Assembly: GCA_026706395.1 (NCBI GenBank)
Contig: JAPOYU010000100.1
Coordinates: 1-11,953 of the forward strand
Origin: Chloroflexota bacterium
GTDB taxonomy: Bacteria > Chloroflexota > Anaerolineae > Aggregatilineales > Phototrophicaceae
DNA: 11,953 nucleotides
Direction: 5' to 3'
How positions within the stretch are numbered: the first letter of the stretch is position 1; every line of letters starts with the position of its first letter. The notes beneath the pieces were generated by a model. That model ran no database searches, was not told where the DNA came from, and was given only the letters and a program-made list of their open reading frames with translations. Shown here one piece after another: positions 1 through 6,738 of the stretch. A program made the position numbers and the translations under genes.

Positions 1-26
1 ACATGACGGGGAATCGTGAAATCCAT
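1..26 (-). CDS. Possible 5' start of a leftward gene, cut by the window edge (weak)
   Basis: On the minus strand an ATG at 26-24 opens a frame that runs off the left edge and reads MDFTIPRH. Many acyl-CoA dehydrogenases begin with a very similar MDF(T/S)(I/L)P stretch, so this could be the first codons of such an enzyme. Eight codons are far too few to establish that. The frame is also open upstream to an ATG at 101. A putative extended -10 element on the same strand at 67-75 would give a leader of about 35 nt, which favours the ATG at 26. There is no strong ribosome binding site (only GAAAG further upstream). Treat this as a prompt to look at the neighbouring sequence, not as an established gene. 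Confidence 0.22.
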
Positions 27-66
27 CGATAGCGCTTTCAGGGCTTGTGGTCTGTTGCCGTCCGCG

Positions 67-75
67 AGTATACCA
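67..75 (-). promoter_or_regulatory. Putative extended -10 promoter element, leftward
   Basis: The minus strand reads TGGTATACT, which is TGn followed by TATACT (5 of 6 matches to TATAAT). This is the extended -10 form that can work without a good -35, and no good -35 is visible 16-18 nt upstream. It would drive the possible leftward gene at the window edge. The rightward nucleoside hydrolase has no convincing promoter in 1-185. A weak rightward pair, TTGTGG at 45-50 and TATACC at 69-74 with an 18-nt spacer, is the best I can find for it. Confidence 0.25.
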
Positions 76-125
76 TAGGGCAGGGCCGCTAAGGCGCACA
101 TTCGCTTGCGTATTTAGAGCGCTAT

Positions 126-140
126 CGCCGAATGTCGGCG
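126..140. repeat. Short palindrome in the leader of the nucleoside hydrolase gene
   Basis: CGCCGA (126-131) and TCGGCG (135-140) form a perfect 6-bp inverted repeat around an ATG triplet, 45 nt before the chosen start codon of the nucleoside hydrolase. It could be a small RNA hairpin or an operator half-site pair. Nothing in the window identifies a cognate regulator, and a 6-bp palindrome can occur by chance. Confidence 0.3.
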
Positions 141-174
141 GTCCACTCGTTTAGCCAATGCGCCACTGATAATC

Positions 175-180
175 AGGAGA
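175..180 (+). promoter_or_regulatory. Ribosome binding site that decides the nucleoside hydrolase start
   Basis: AGGAGA lies 5 nt before the ATG at 186, a near-ideal Shine-Dalgarno position. The in-frame ATG at 132 has no such site, so 186 is the preferred start. The 18 extra residues of the longer reading also do not resemble the family, which begins directly with a beta strand leading into the metal-binding aspartates. Confidence 0.8.
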
Positions 181-185
181 AAGCA

Positions 186-1109
186 ATGCGCAAATTCATA
201 ATTGATACCGATACGGCCTCGGATGATGCTGTCGCCCTCGTCATGGCTTTGCGGCATCCAGACATTGATGTGAAAGCGATCACTGTAGTCGCCGGCAATG
301 TGCCCCTGCCGCAAGCGGTGCAGAACGCCCTCTATACGGTTGAGCTTTGCGGCGCTTCTGCGCCCGTCTATGCCGGCTGCGCCAAGCCGCTCCTGCGCGA
401 GCTCGAAACGGCAGAGGATGTCCATGGCAACGATGGCATGGGCGATATCGGTTTGCCGCTTGGGGGACGGGCGCCGGCAGCCGGTCACGCCGCTGATATG
501 CTGCGTCGCGTCATCAACGAGGACGCCGGCGATATCACGCTGGTCACGCTGGGTCCCTTGACCAATGTCGCGCTGGCATTGCTGCGTGAACCGGAACTGG
601 CTGAAGGTGTCTCGGAATGCTTCATCATGGGCGGCATCGGCAGCGGGCACGGCAACGTCACGCCGACGGCGGAATTTAACATCTGGGTCGACCCCGAAGC
701 GGCCAAGATCGTCTACGAGTCCGGCATGAATATCACCATGGTCGGCTGGGACATCTCCTGGAAATACGCTACCTTCGATGCCGAGCAAGCCGCGGATATC
801 CGGCGTATTGGTACGCCCTGGGCCGAGTTTGTCGTCGATATACAGGCGACCTTGACTGAGTTCTCAAAGACCGAAAACCTATTGCCCGGCTTCGACCTGC
901 CCGACCCAATTACGATGGCGGCGGCGATTGACCGAAACGTCTGCCAATACCAGACTCGCCACGTCGACGTGACAACGGGCGACGGGCTGGCGCGTGGCAT
1001 TACAGTCGTCGATTGGCTGGGCGTTACCGGGCGCAGGCCGCAGATCCAGGTCGCGACCAGCGCGAACCGCGACGCCTTCGTTCAGTTGCTCAAGCAAACG
1101 GTGTCTTGA
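186..1109 (+). CDS. Nucleoside hydrolase (IUNH family), 307 aa
   Basis: Predicted cytoplasmic N-ribohydrolase that splits a ribonucleoside into base and ribose for nucleoside salvage; the exact nucleoside cannot be read from sequence. Length is normal for the family (about 300-330 aa). The N-terminal aspartate cluster DTDTASDD (residues 7-14) matches the calcium- and ribose-binding motif, the VHGNDGMG loop (H80) matches the family's VHGxDG, and FIMGG then AEFNIWVDPEAA (N165) match the central ribose-binding strand and helix. Near residue 239 the family usually has His-Asp, the His assisting the leaving base; here it is P239-D240, in LPDPITMA. The Asp is kept, the His is not, so base specificity or chemistry may differ. 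The gene stands alone, converges with the LysM gene 24 nt away, and no clear terminator is visible between them. Confidence 0.92.
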   Translation: MRKFIIDTDTASDDAVALVMALRHPDIDVKAITVVAGNVPLPQAVQNALYTVELCGASAPVYAGCAKPLLRELETAEDVHGNDGMGDIGLPLGGRAPAAGHAADMLRRVINEDAGDITLVTLGPLTNVALALLREPELAEGVSECFIMGGIGSGHGNVTPTAEFNIWVDPEAAKIVYESGMNITMVGWDISWKYATFDAEQAADIRRIGTPWAEFVVDIQATLTEFSKTENLLPGFDLPDPITMAAAIDRNVCQYQTRHVDVTTGDGLARGITVVDWLGVTGRRPQIQVATSANRDAFVQLLKQTVS

Positions 1110-1133
1110 AGTAGAGGGAATTGCCGGGGGTCA

Positions 1134-2417
1134 TCACCCATCAGATGCGCTGGTGGCGCCGCGCCAGGCGAAACCGCTGCCCGCCTTCGGGATTATCAGT
1201 TCCATGCCAATCAAGAGCCGGAGCGAATCGCCGCCGCCATTCGCCGCGATAATTTCATGGACGCTGGTCTCATAACGCGCCGTCAAGCCATATAGCGTTT
1301 CGCCCGCCTTGACGATATGCACCAGATCCGGCAGATAATTGTAGGCTTCGTATTCCGCCCAACCGTTGGCTCGCGCCAGCGCGTTGAGCGCTCCCTGGGC
1401 GCGCTGCCCGCGCTCATATTCCGCGTCGGAGCCCCGCAGTGCTCCACTCCATTCCATTACAGTCGCATCGCGTTCATCGGTTTCGCCCAGGATGCCGATG
1501 ATGCTTTCGCTCTGCTGCACGGTCCCCCCGAAAATGGTGGTCACTTCGCCACGGTGCACCGTCATGCTCAGCGCGTTGCGATGCACTTGCTGAATCGTCA
1601 CCATCGAGCCGAGATGAATATCCACGCCATTGACCGACAGGCTTACCCCCATCTCGTTTGGTGTCTGTATCGCGATCCAGGGCTCGGCGTCGGCGCATTC
1701 CGGATAGTCGGTCCCGGTCGCAAGAGACAGGGCCTGCACGGCGAATGTCGCGCCGAGACCAAGATGGGGCAGGCCATCCATCGCCTGCAGCCGCGCCACC
1801 TTGTCCGCTTCCACCCATGAAATGTTTCCGTCATTCACCACGCGCAGCCACTGACCCGTGTTCTCATAAGCATCCACCAGCAGCAAGTCGTCCACCTCCG
1901 CGATGGCCACCGGTTCCGGTATCACACCGGGATGCTTGTAGAGTGTTGTCTCTTCCAGTACGGCCGTGCTTACCGGCGCCCGTATCTCCATCGCGTCGCC
2001 TGGCGAGACCTCGTTGATGAGCGCTGCCTCGCCCGCCAGCAGCACGATAACTCCAGGGCCGTCGGCGGTCTGCGGAAGATTCGCGCTAAGGTGCAGCGCG
2101 GCGATACCCCATTGACCCTGCGCCAAATCCAGAGCGCCGGTTTCTAGGCCCGCCAATCCGATGGTCGACGCGCGGTCGCCGGGGGAGGCAAAGTCCGCCG
2201 AAAAGCCATCGCTGGCAAAAGCGGCATCCGCCTGCGGGCTGCCGTAGCAGATACTGTCCCGCGCCAGGTCCCCGCAATGTTCGGCCAGCGACGCGAAAGC
2301 GCTTTCCACCGTCTCGCTGCAAGTCTGCGCCTGCGCCGTAATCGTCCCAAAGCCGAGCGCCAATGCCAAGAATAGTGGCGATATGCTGTGGATGAGCTTC
2401 AAGGCTTTCACTGTCAT
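1134..2417 (-). CDS. Secreted protein with Cys-rich N-terminal domain, SH3-like domain and C-terminal LysM, 427 aa
   Basis: Probable exported envelope protein that binds peptidoglycan or another N-acetylglucosamine polymer. Residues 1-30 look like a Sec signal peptide (basic start, hydrophobic core, AQA before the cut); there is no lipobox. The mature protein has four cysteines (33, 48, 57, 241), enough for two disulfides. The N-terminal region (about 31-140, with ICYG and WGIAALHLSANLPQ) resembles an extracellular region I associate with Chloroflexota, from memory only. An SH3-like domain spans about 148-210, a beta-rich FecR-like stretch about 247-301, and a clear LysM domain 365-412 (VHIVKAGETLYGLTARYETS, ending in GMELIIP). 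The ATG at 2417 directly precedes the signal peptide. A longer in-frame ATG at 2474 would add 19 residues, lacks a ribosome binding site and sits beside a repeat. No enzyme domain is seen. The gap to glnS is 89 nt. Confidence 0.85.
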   Translation of the reverse strand: MTVKALKLIHSISPLFLALALGFGTITAQAQTCSETVESAFASLAEHCGDLARDSICYGSPQADAAFASDGFSADFASPGDRASTIGLAGLETGALDLAQGQWGIAALHLSANLPQTADGPGVIVLLAGEAALINEVSPGDAMEIRAPVSTAVLEETTLYKHPGVIPEPVAIAEVDDLLLVDAYENTGQWLRVVNDGNISWVEADKVARLQAMDGLPHLGLGATFAVQALSLATGTDYPECADAEPWIAIQTPNEMGVSLSVNGVDIHLGSMVTIQQVHRNALSMTVHRGEVTTIFGGTVQQSESIIGILGETDERDATVMEWSGALRGSDAEYERGQRAQGALNALARANGWAEYEAYNYLPDLVHIVKAGETLYGLTARYETSVHEIIAANGGGDSLRLLIGMELIIPKAGSGFAWRGATSASDG

Positions 2418-2482
2418 TTGCTGTGCGCTAACGAATATGACGAACACAAACCGTTTTGGAGTGCGGCAATCCATCGGGTCGC

Positions 2483-2510
2483 GTAGACACCGACCACCGG
2501 TCGCCCCTAC
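2483..2510. repeat. Palindromic intergenic repeat, copy A, overlapping the glnS stop codon
   Basis: An imperfect inverted repeat: inner arms CGACC (2491-2495) and GGTCG (2499-2503) around an ACC loop, outer arms GTAG (2483-2486) and CTAC (2507-2510). Read leftward it begins GTAGGGGCGACC, and its TAG is the stop codon of glnS. The second copy at 9003-9029 keeps the ACC loop and the right-hand sequence TCGCCCCTAC and has the same orientation. There is no T-run after the stem on either strand, so it is not a textbook intrinsic terminator, though it could protect or end the glnS transcript. Confidence 0.7.
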
Positions 2511-4234
2511 AATTTCGCCTTAATGGACGCCTGCTTCCGCCGTTTGGCTTTGCCCGGCTTGCCACCCTGCTTCTGCACCTTGCGCCATTGATCGCGCAGT
2601 GTGACCGTGCGATTGAAAACGAGCTTCTCCGCCGTCGAATCTTCATCGACGACGAAATATGCCAGACGCTCAAACTGATAACGATCGCCCGCGGCTGCCG
2701 TCTTCAGGTGCGGCTCGACACAGATCGGATCAACCACCGTCAGCGAATTCGGATTGATGAAGTCGGTGAGGTCCTTGTCAGGGTCCGCGTCAGGATTCTC
2801 CACGCTGAACAAGTTCTCATAGAGCCGCGCTTCCGCTTGAATCGCGTGTTGAGCCGAGACCCAATGCAAGGTCGCCTTGACCCGCCTGCCATCGGGCGCT
2901 GAGCCGCCGCGCGTCGCCGGATCGTAAGTGCAGCGCAACTCCACCACCTGTCCGGTCTCGTCTTTGATTACATCGGTGCAGGTGATGAAATAGGCATAGC
3001 GCAAGCGCACTTCCCGGCCAGGCGCCAGGCGGAAAAACTTCCGCGGCGGGTCCTCCATGAAGTCATCGCGCTCGATATAGATCACTTTCGAGAATGGCAC
3101 TGGTCGCGTACCGGCGCTTTCATCTTCCGGGTTGTTGATCGCTTCCAGTTCCTCGACCAGATCGTCAGGATAGTTCTCGATGACGACCTTCAAGGGGTTG
3201 ATCACCGCCATGACGCGCTGCGCCCGGCGATTGAGATCCTGCCGTATGTGGTACTCCAGCTTGTGCAAGGCGACCACACCCTTGACCTTGCCGACGCCGA
3301 TGTCCTCGCAGAATTCGCGTATCGCCTCCGGCGTATAACCGCGACGGCGCAAACCGGAGATGGTCGGCATGCGCGGGTCGTCCCAGCCTCGGACATGACC
3401 TTCCTGCACCAGTCGTATCAACTTGCGCTTGCTCATGATCGTATGGCTGAGATTCAGGCGCGCAAATTCAATCTGCTGCGGATGGAATATCTCGATATTG
3501 TCCAGATACCAGTCGTAGAGCGGTCGATGATCTTCGTATTCCAGCGTGCAAATCGAATGCGTGATTTCTTCGATCGAATCCGACTGCCCATGGGCGAAGT
3601 CGTACATCGGGTAAATCTTCCACTTGTCGCCCGTGCGCGGGTGGCTCGCGTCGAGTATCCGATACATCACCGGATCGCGCATATTGATATTGCCGCTCGA
3701 CATGTCGATCTTCGCGCGGAGCACCGCCTCGCCTTCTTTGAAACCGCCGTCCCGCATTTTCTCGAATAGCGCGAGGTTCTCCTCGACCGGTCGGTCGCGG
3801 TAAGGGCTGTTGACGCCTGGACGGGAGAGCGTGCCGCGGTATTCGCGGATCTCGTCCGGGCTCAGTTCATCCACATAAGCCTTACCGATCTGGATCAACT
3901 CAACCGCCATCTCATATAGTTCGTCGAAATAATCGGAAGCGAAGTAGACGCGGTCATACCATTTGTATCCCAGCCAGCGAACATCCTCGATTATCGCGTC
4001 GATGTACTCTTGCTCTTCCTTGGCCGGGTTGGTGTCATCGAAGCGCAGATTGCAAAGGCCGCCGTATTGTTCGGCGATGCCGAAGTTCAGGCATATCGAC
4101 TTGGCATGGCCGATGTGCAGGTAGCCATTCGGCTCCGGCGGAAAGCGCGTATGCACCCGCCCCTCAAAGCGTCCGCTCTCGTTATGCGCCTCAATGATGT
4201 CGGTGATGAAATTCTTGCTTTTCTCGTCTGCCAT
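2507..4234 (-). CDS. glnS: Glutaminyl-tRNA synthetase, 575 aa
   Basis: Class I aminoacyl-tRNA synthetase that charges tRNA-Gln with glutamine, in the cytoplasm. The family signature [13 protein letters not shown] places HIGH at residues 40-43, as in E. coli GlnRS. DDTNP follows, and the KMSKS-type loop appears as IMSKRKL (MSK at 267-269). These separate it from GluRS, whose first motif differs. The catalytic Rossmann fold is followed from about residue 335 by the two anticodon-binding beta-barrels. The last 25 or so residues are rich in Lys, Gln and Gly, a basic tail beyond the usual roughly 555 aa; there is no YqeY domain as in Deinococcus. The ATG at 4234 is chosen over a TTG at 4261 because the predicted transcription start lies near 4261. 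The stop codon lies in a palindromic repeat. Having GlnRS suggests tRNA-Gln charging need not depend on the GatCAB route. Confidence 0.96.
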   Translation of the reverse strand: MADEKSKNFITDIIEAHNESGRFEGRVHTRFPPEPNGYLHIGHAKSICLNFGIAEQYGGLCNLRFDDTNPAKEEQEYIDAIIEDVRWLGYKWYDRVYFASDYFDELYEMAVELIQIGKAYVDELSPDEIREYRGTLSRPGVNSPYRDRPVEENLALFEKMRDGGFKEGEAVLRAKIDMSSGNINMRDPVMYRILDASHPRTGDKWKIYPMYDFAHGQSDSIEEITHSICTLEYEDHRPLYDWYLDNIEIFHPQQIEFARLNLSHTIMSKRKLIRLVQEGHVRGWDDPRMPTISGLRRRGYTPEAIREFCEDIGVGKVKGVVALHKLEYHIRQDLNRRAQRVMAVINPLKVVIENYPDDLVEELEAINNPEDESAGTRPVPFSKVIYIERDDFMEDPPRKFFRLAPGREVRLRYAYFITCTDVIKDETGQVVELRCTYDPATRGGSAPDGRRVKATLHWVSAQHAIQAEARLYENLFSVENPDADPDKDLTDFINPNSLTVVDPICVEPHLKTAAAGDRYQFERLAYFVVDEDSTAEKLVFNRTVTLRDQWRKVQKQGGKPGKAKRRKQASIKAKL

Positions 4235-4267
4235 TCCGCTGCTCTCGGTTTCGGCCGGCAAGCGCGT

Positions 4268-4296
4268 ATCATAAACAAGGCGTCACTGTCCTTCAA
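4268..4296 (-). promoter_or_regulatory. Sigma-70-type promoter for glnS
   Basis: On the minus strand TTGAAG (4296-4291, 4 of 6 to TTGACA) is followed by exactly 17 nt and then TATGAT (4273-4268, 5 of 6 to TATAAT). Transcription would start near 4261, giving a leader of about 27 nt before the ATG at 4234. Spacing and position agree well, making this the best promoter in the window. It lies in the 139-nt divergent region shared with the copper protein gene. Confidence 0.6.
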
Positions 4297-4361
4297 TAGC
4301 CTTTCACTGATACGAAGCGATAGCGGCGACTCTGAGATGCGCATAGGCATGGGCCTTCAGG

Positions 4362-4367
4362 TAAAAT
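4362..4367 (+). promoter_or_regulatory. Possible -10 element placing transcription start at the copper gene ATG
   Basis: TAAAAT ends 6 nt before the ATG at 4374. If it is a -10 box the transcript would start at or beside the start codon and be leaderless or nearly so. No good -35 lies 16-18 nt upstream. The alternative is a leadered transcript translated from the weak AGG at 4359-4361, whose 12-nt spacing is long. The evidence is thin either way. Confidence 0.22.
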
Positions 4368-4373
4368 GACGAC

Positions 4374-6662
4374 ATGAATACTACAGCTCGAGCGTGCAGA
4401 CGTATTTTGCCGATCGCGAAAACCGCGCGGCTGGTTCCCGTATTGATCTTGCTGGCGTTAAGCGCGATCTCGGTTGGAGCGCACGGCTATATCGTCCGCG
4501 CCATACCGGCCGATCGCAGCAGTCTCGAACGCCCGCCGACGCGCCTGCAATACTGGTTCAGTGAAGACCTGGAGCCCCGCTTCAGCGAGATTAACCTGCG
4601 CGATCAATCCGGGTCAATCATCACAAGTGGCGGCGTCGACGCCCAAAACCAGGCCTTGCTTTCGCTGCGTGTGCCAACCGGCCTGGATGATGGCGCCTAT
4701 ATCGTCGAACTGAGACCGGCCTTCGCCAGCGACGGCCATGTCATCGCCGAGAGCCGCGTATTCTTTGTCGGCGAAGAAGTCGGCGGTGTCGCCGGTGAAG
4801 CGGCTGGCGACCGCGCCATTCCGCTCGAAGCGCTGTGGCGCGCGCTGCTCAACCTGGCGCATTTCCTCTTCTTCGGCGCGTCTTCGCTTTACACAGTTGT
4901 GCTGATCCCGGCTTGGGGGGGCGCTCGTCACGGAGGCGGTGGCTTGCCGCCCCGTGTCATTCGCCGAGTGCGCAACTGCCTGATCTTCTCTCTACCCCTC
5001 GCCTTGACCGCCAACCTGATCGCCCTCCTCCAGCAGTCGATGGTCTTCTTCAATGCCGATGCGGCGCAGGTCATCCAGCAAGGCCTTTGGCAGGTCGTCT
5101 TGATCGGCTCGCGTTTCGGCGACATCTGGACCTTTCGCCTGGTTCTGCTTTTATTTTGCGCCGTCCTGCTCTTCGCCGCGGAATACTTCCGAGATCTGAT
5201 GCCCCAGTTGGCCGGCGGTGTTTGGCGCGGCTTGCCCTGGCTGGGCGCGCTTTTCATCGGCATGTCCATGGTGACGGGGCACGCGGCCGGCTCGACGCTG
5301 CTGCCTTGGGTGGCCATCGCCGTCGATTGGCTGCATGCGCTGGCTGCCGCGTTCTGGCTGGGCGGCGCGCTGACGCTGACGCTCCTGCTGCCGGTCGCGC
5401 TCGCGCCTTATGACGCCGATCAGAAGAGGCAAGCGCTGCGAGCCGTCTTGCTGCGCTTCTCGCGTATGATGCTTCCGCTTGTCGCCTTGCTTATCGTCTC
5501 CGGCATTTACAACGCGCTGAACTTTATCATCACGCCTGCTGAGCTCGGCACGGGCTATGGTCGCACGCTCGCTGTCAAAGCGCTCATCGCGCTGCCGGTC
5601 TTTATCCTTGGCGCCCAGCAGCATCTCGCCTTGCGCCCTCAGATTGCGCGGCGGCTCCAGTCTACGCTGGCGAATATCCCGCTGGCCGGCAGATTCCTCC
5701 CAGCGGGGAGGAACGCCAGCGGCGCCATCTTGCGCATCGAAGTCCTGCTTATGCTGGCGACGCTGATTGCCGTAGCCTGGCTCAGCGCGACCCCAATCCC
5801 GGAACCGAATCTGCCGCGGAGCGATATCGAAGCGCCCCAAGCCACGCTCACCGTCGGCGACGTCACGATCACTTCGGCCGTCATCCCTGGCGGCCCCGGC
5901 GTCAACAGCTATGACACCGTCATCAGCAGCGAAGGTTCGCCCGCCGCCGGCCTGCAAGTGGCGCTTCAACTCGTCAATCCTGAGCGGGGTATTCGCAGCC
6001 GCTGGCTGACAACTGAAGAGGTCGAAACAGGCCTCTACGCAACCGCCGGCGATGATATCGACCGCGCCGGCAACTGGTGGACGCTGATAGACGTGGTTCA
6101 GCCTGAGGGCAATTCCACCCGTGCTGCTTTCATCTGGGATATCGACCAAGCTACCGCCGTGCAGCAGTCGCGACCGCCCCAGTTGATTCACATACTTGTG
6201 CTGCTCGCTATTGGGACCGTGCTCGCCGTCTGGCTCTATCCGCGCGCCCGCTGCCTTCTCACCCGCCTGAAGCTGACGCCCGCAAGCCTCATCATCGCAG
6301 CCAGCGCGGTAGCGGTCTCGCTCGGCATCATGGCGGCCGGCGCAATCCTGATCAACGAGCAGCAGCGCAACTATGAGTTGACACTCAATCCGTCCCCAAC
6401 CGTCATCAACACGGTCCTGCCCGACGCCGAATCACTGCGGCGCGGCGAAGCGCTCTATCGCGAGCATTGCCTGGTCTGGCAGGGACAATCGGCCGATTTT
6501 CGCGCTCTGCGCAATCGGCTCGATTCCGTCCGTGATGACTTCCTTTATGAGACGGTTGCCAAAGGCTGGCGCGATCTGCCGCCGTGCGGGAGCGATTTGA
6601 GCGTTGGCGAACGCTGGGATGTTGTGAATTATTTCCGGACGTTTGAGCAAAGAGAGCCGTAG
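4374..6662 (+). CDS. CopC-CopD fusion membrane protein with C-terminal degenerate cytochrome c-like domain, 762 aa
   Basis: Probable copper-binding and copper-transport protein of the cell membrane. Residues 1-36 form a signal peptide ending in VGA. The mature chain then begins with H37, and with D120 and H122 (in SDGHVIAESRVFF) this matches the Cu(II) site of CopC. The CopC domain spans about 37-133. CopD follows with about eight membrane segments (roughly 152-473) and conserved histidines H163 (AHFLFF), H303 (GHAAGS) and H321 (WLHALAAAFWLGG). About 485-592 is a beta-rich outer domain resembling YtkA/FixH. Two more membrane segments lie near 604-625 and 638-660. Residues 685-758 look like a cytochrome c (RRGEALYREHC ... 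ERWDVVNYFRTF), but CxxCH reads CLVWQ (699-703) and the expected axial Met is L735. B. subtilis YcnJ is a known CopCD fusion. The tail is unlike it. A nested hairpin lies within the coding region at 5679-5722. Confidence 0.88.
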   Translation: MNTTARACRRILPIAKTARLVPVLILLALSAISVGAHGYIVRAIPADRSSLERPPTRLQYWFSEDLEPRFSEINLRDQSGSIITSGGVDAQNQALLSLRVPTGLDDGAYIVELRPAFASDGHVIAESRVFFVGEEVGGVAGEAAGDRAIPLEALWRALLNLAHFLFFGASSLYTVVLIPAWGGARHGGGGLPPRVIRRVRNCLIFSLPLALTANLIALLQQSMVFFNADAAQVIQQGLWQVVLIGSRFGDIWTFRLVLLLFCAVLLFAAEYFRDLMPQLAGGVWRGLPWLGALFIGMSMVTGHAAGSTLLPWVAIAVDWLHALAAAFWLGGALTLTLLLPVALAPYDADQKRQALRAVLLRFSRMMLPLVALLIVSGIYNALNFIITPAELGTGYGRTLAVKALIALPVFILGAQQHLALRPQIARRLQSTLANIPLAGRFLPAGRNASGAILRIEVLLMLATLIAVAWLSATPIPEPNLPRSDIEAPQATLTVGDVTITSAVIPGGPGVNSYDTVISSEGSPAAGLQVALQLVNPERGIRSRWLTTEEVETGLYATAGDDIDRAGNWWTLIDVVQPEGNSTRAAFIWDIDQATAVQQSRPPQLIHILVLLAIGTVLAVWLYPRARCLLTRLKLTPASLIIAASAVAVSLGIMAAGAILINEQQRNYELTLNPSPTVINTVLPDAESLRRGEALYREHCLVWQGQSADFRALRNRLDSVRDDFLYETVAKGWRDLPPCGSDLSVGERWDVVNYFRTFEQREP
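5679..5722. repeat. Nested inverted repeat inside the CopCD coding region
   Basis: Outer arms CCGCTGGC (5679-5686) and GCCAGCGG (5715-5722) and inner arms TTCCTCCC (5694-5701) and GGGAGGAA (5706-5713) are each perfect 8-bp complements, around an AGCG loop. The unpaired parts are 7 nt on the left and 1 nt on the right. It encodes about residues 436-450, the loop between predicted membrane segments 7 and 8. It may be an inserted palindromic repeat kept in frame, or an mRNA hairpin. Confidence 0.7.
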
Positions 6663-6738
6663 CGGGCACAACTCACCGGTTGTCATCGCGTTTTCGCTGC
6701 GTCGTCTGCGTCCTCTGCGCCTCTGTCGTGAATCCAAG
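6663..6738. other. Gap between convergent copper and rhamnose genes
   Basis: These 76 nt separate the stop codons of the rightward copper gene and the leftward rhamnulose-phosphate aldolase fusion. ACAAC (6668-6672) and GTTGT (6679-6683) could form a weak 5-bp hairpin, followed after a few bases by TTTT at 6691-6694, a poor candidate terminator for the copper gene. The rest is the 9-nt periodic repeat listed separately. Confidence 0.4.
6693..6728. repeat. Nonamer-periodic repeat, copy 1
   Basis: Four imperfect 9-nt units on the plus strand: TTCGCTGCG, TCGTCTGCG, TCCTCTGCG and CCTCTGTCG. On the minus strand the units have the form CGCAGAGGA. The element at 11305-11341 has the same period and a related unit (CACCGAGGA), so the two look like diverged members of one family. 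It begins 11 nt beyond the stop codon of the aldolase/dehydrogenase gene. Confidence 0.65.

Noticed and set aside
114..788. Minus-strand open frame (224 codons) opposite the nucleoside hydrolase
   Set aside because: No family resemblance; the opposite strand carries all nucleoside hydrolase motifs and a good ribosome binding site.
2418..2474. Upstream ATG at 2474 for the LysM protein
   Set aside because: No ribosome binding site, and it would place 19 residues before a complete signal peptide.
4235..4261. TTG start at 4261 for glnS
   Set aside because: It coincides with the predicted transcription start and lacks a ribosome binding site; the ATG at 4234 gives the family-like N-terminus with HIGH at residues 40-43.
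4262..4373. Riboswitch or T-box leader upstream of glnS
   Set aside because: The leader from the predicted start is only about 27 nt, too short, and I see no T-box sequence.
5151..6191. Long minus-strand open frame (346 codons) opposite the copper gene
   Set aside because: Its translation is dominated by Arg, Gln, Asp and Gly with no recognisable domain, and the plus strand clearly encodes CopD. It is a GC-rich antisense artefact.
6693..6728. CRISPR-like or microsatellite array
   Set aside because: Units are 9 nt, imperfect and without spacers, so this is not CRISPR.
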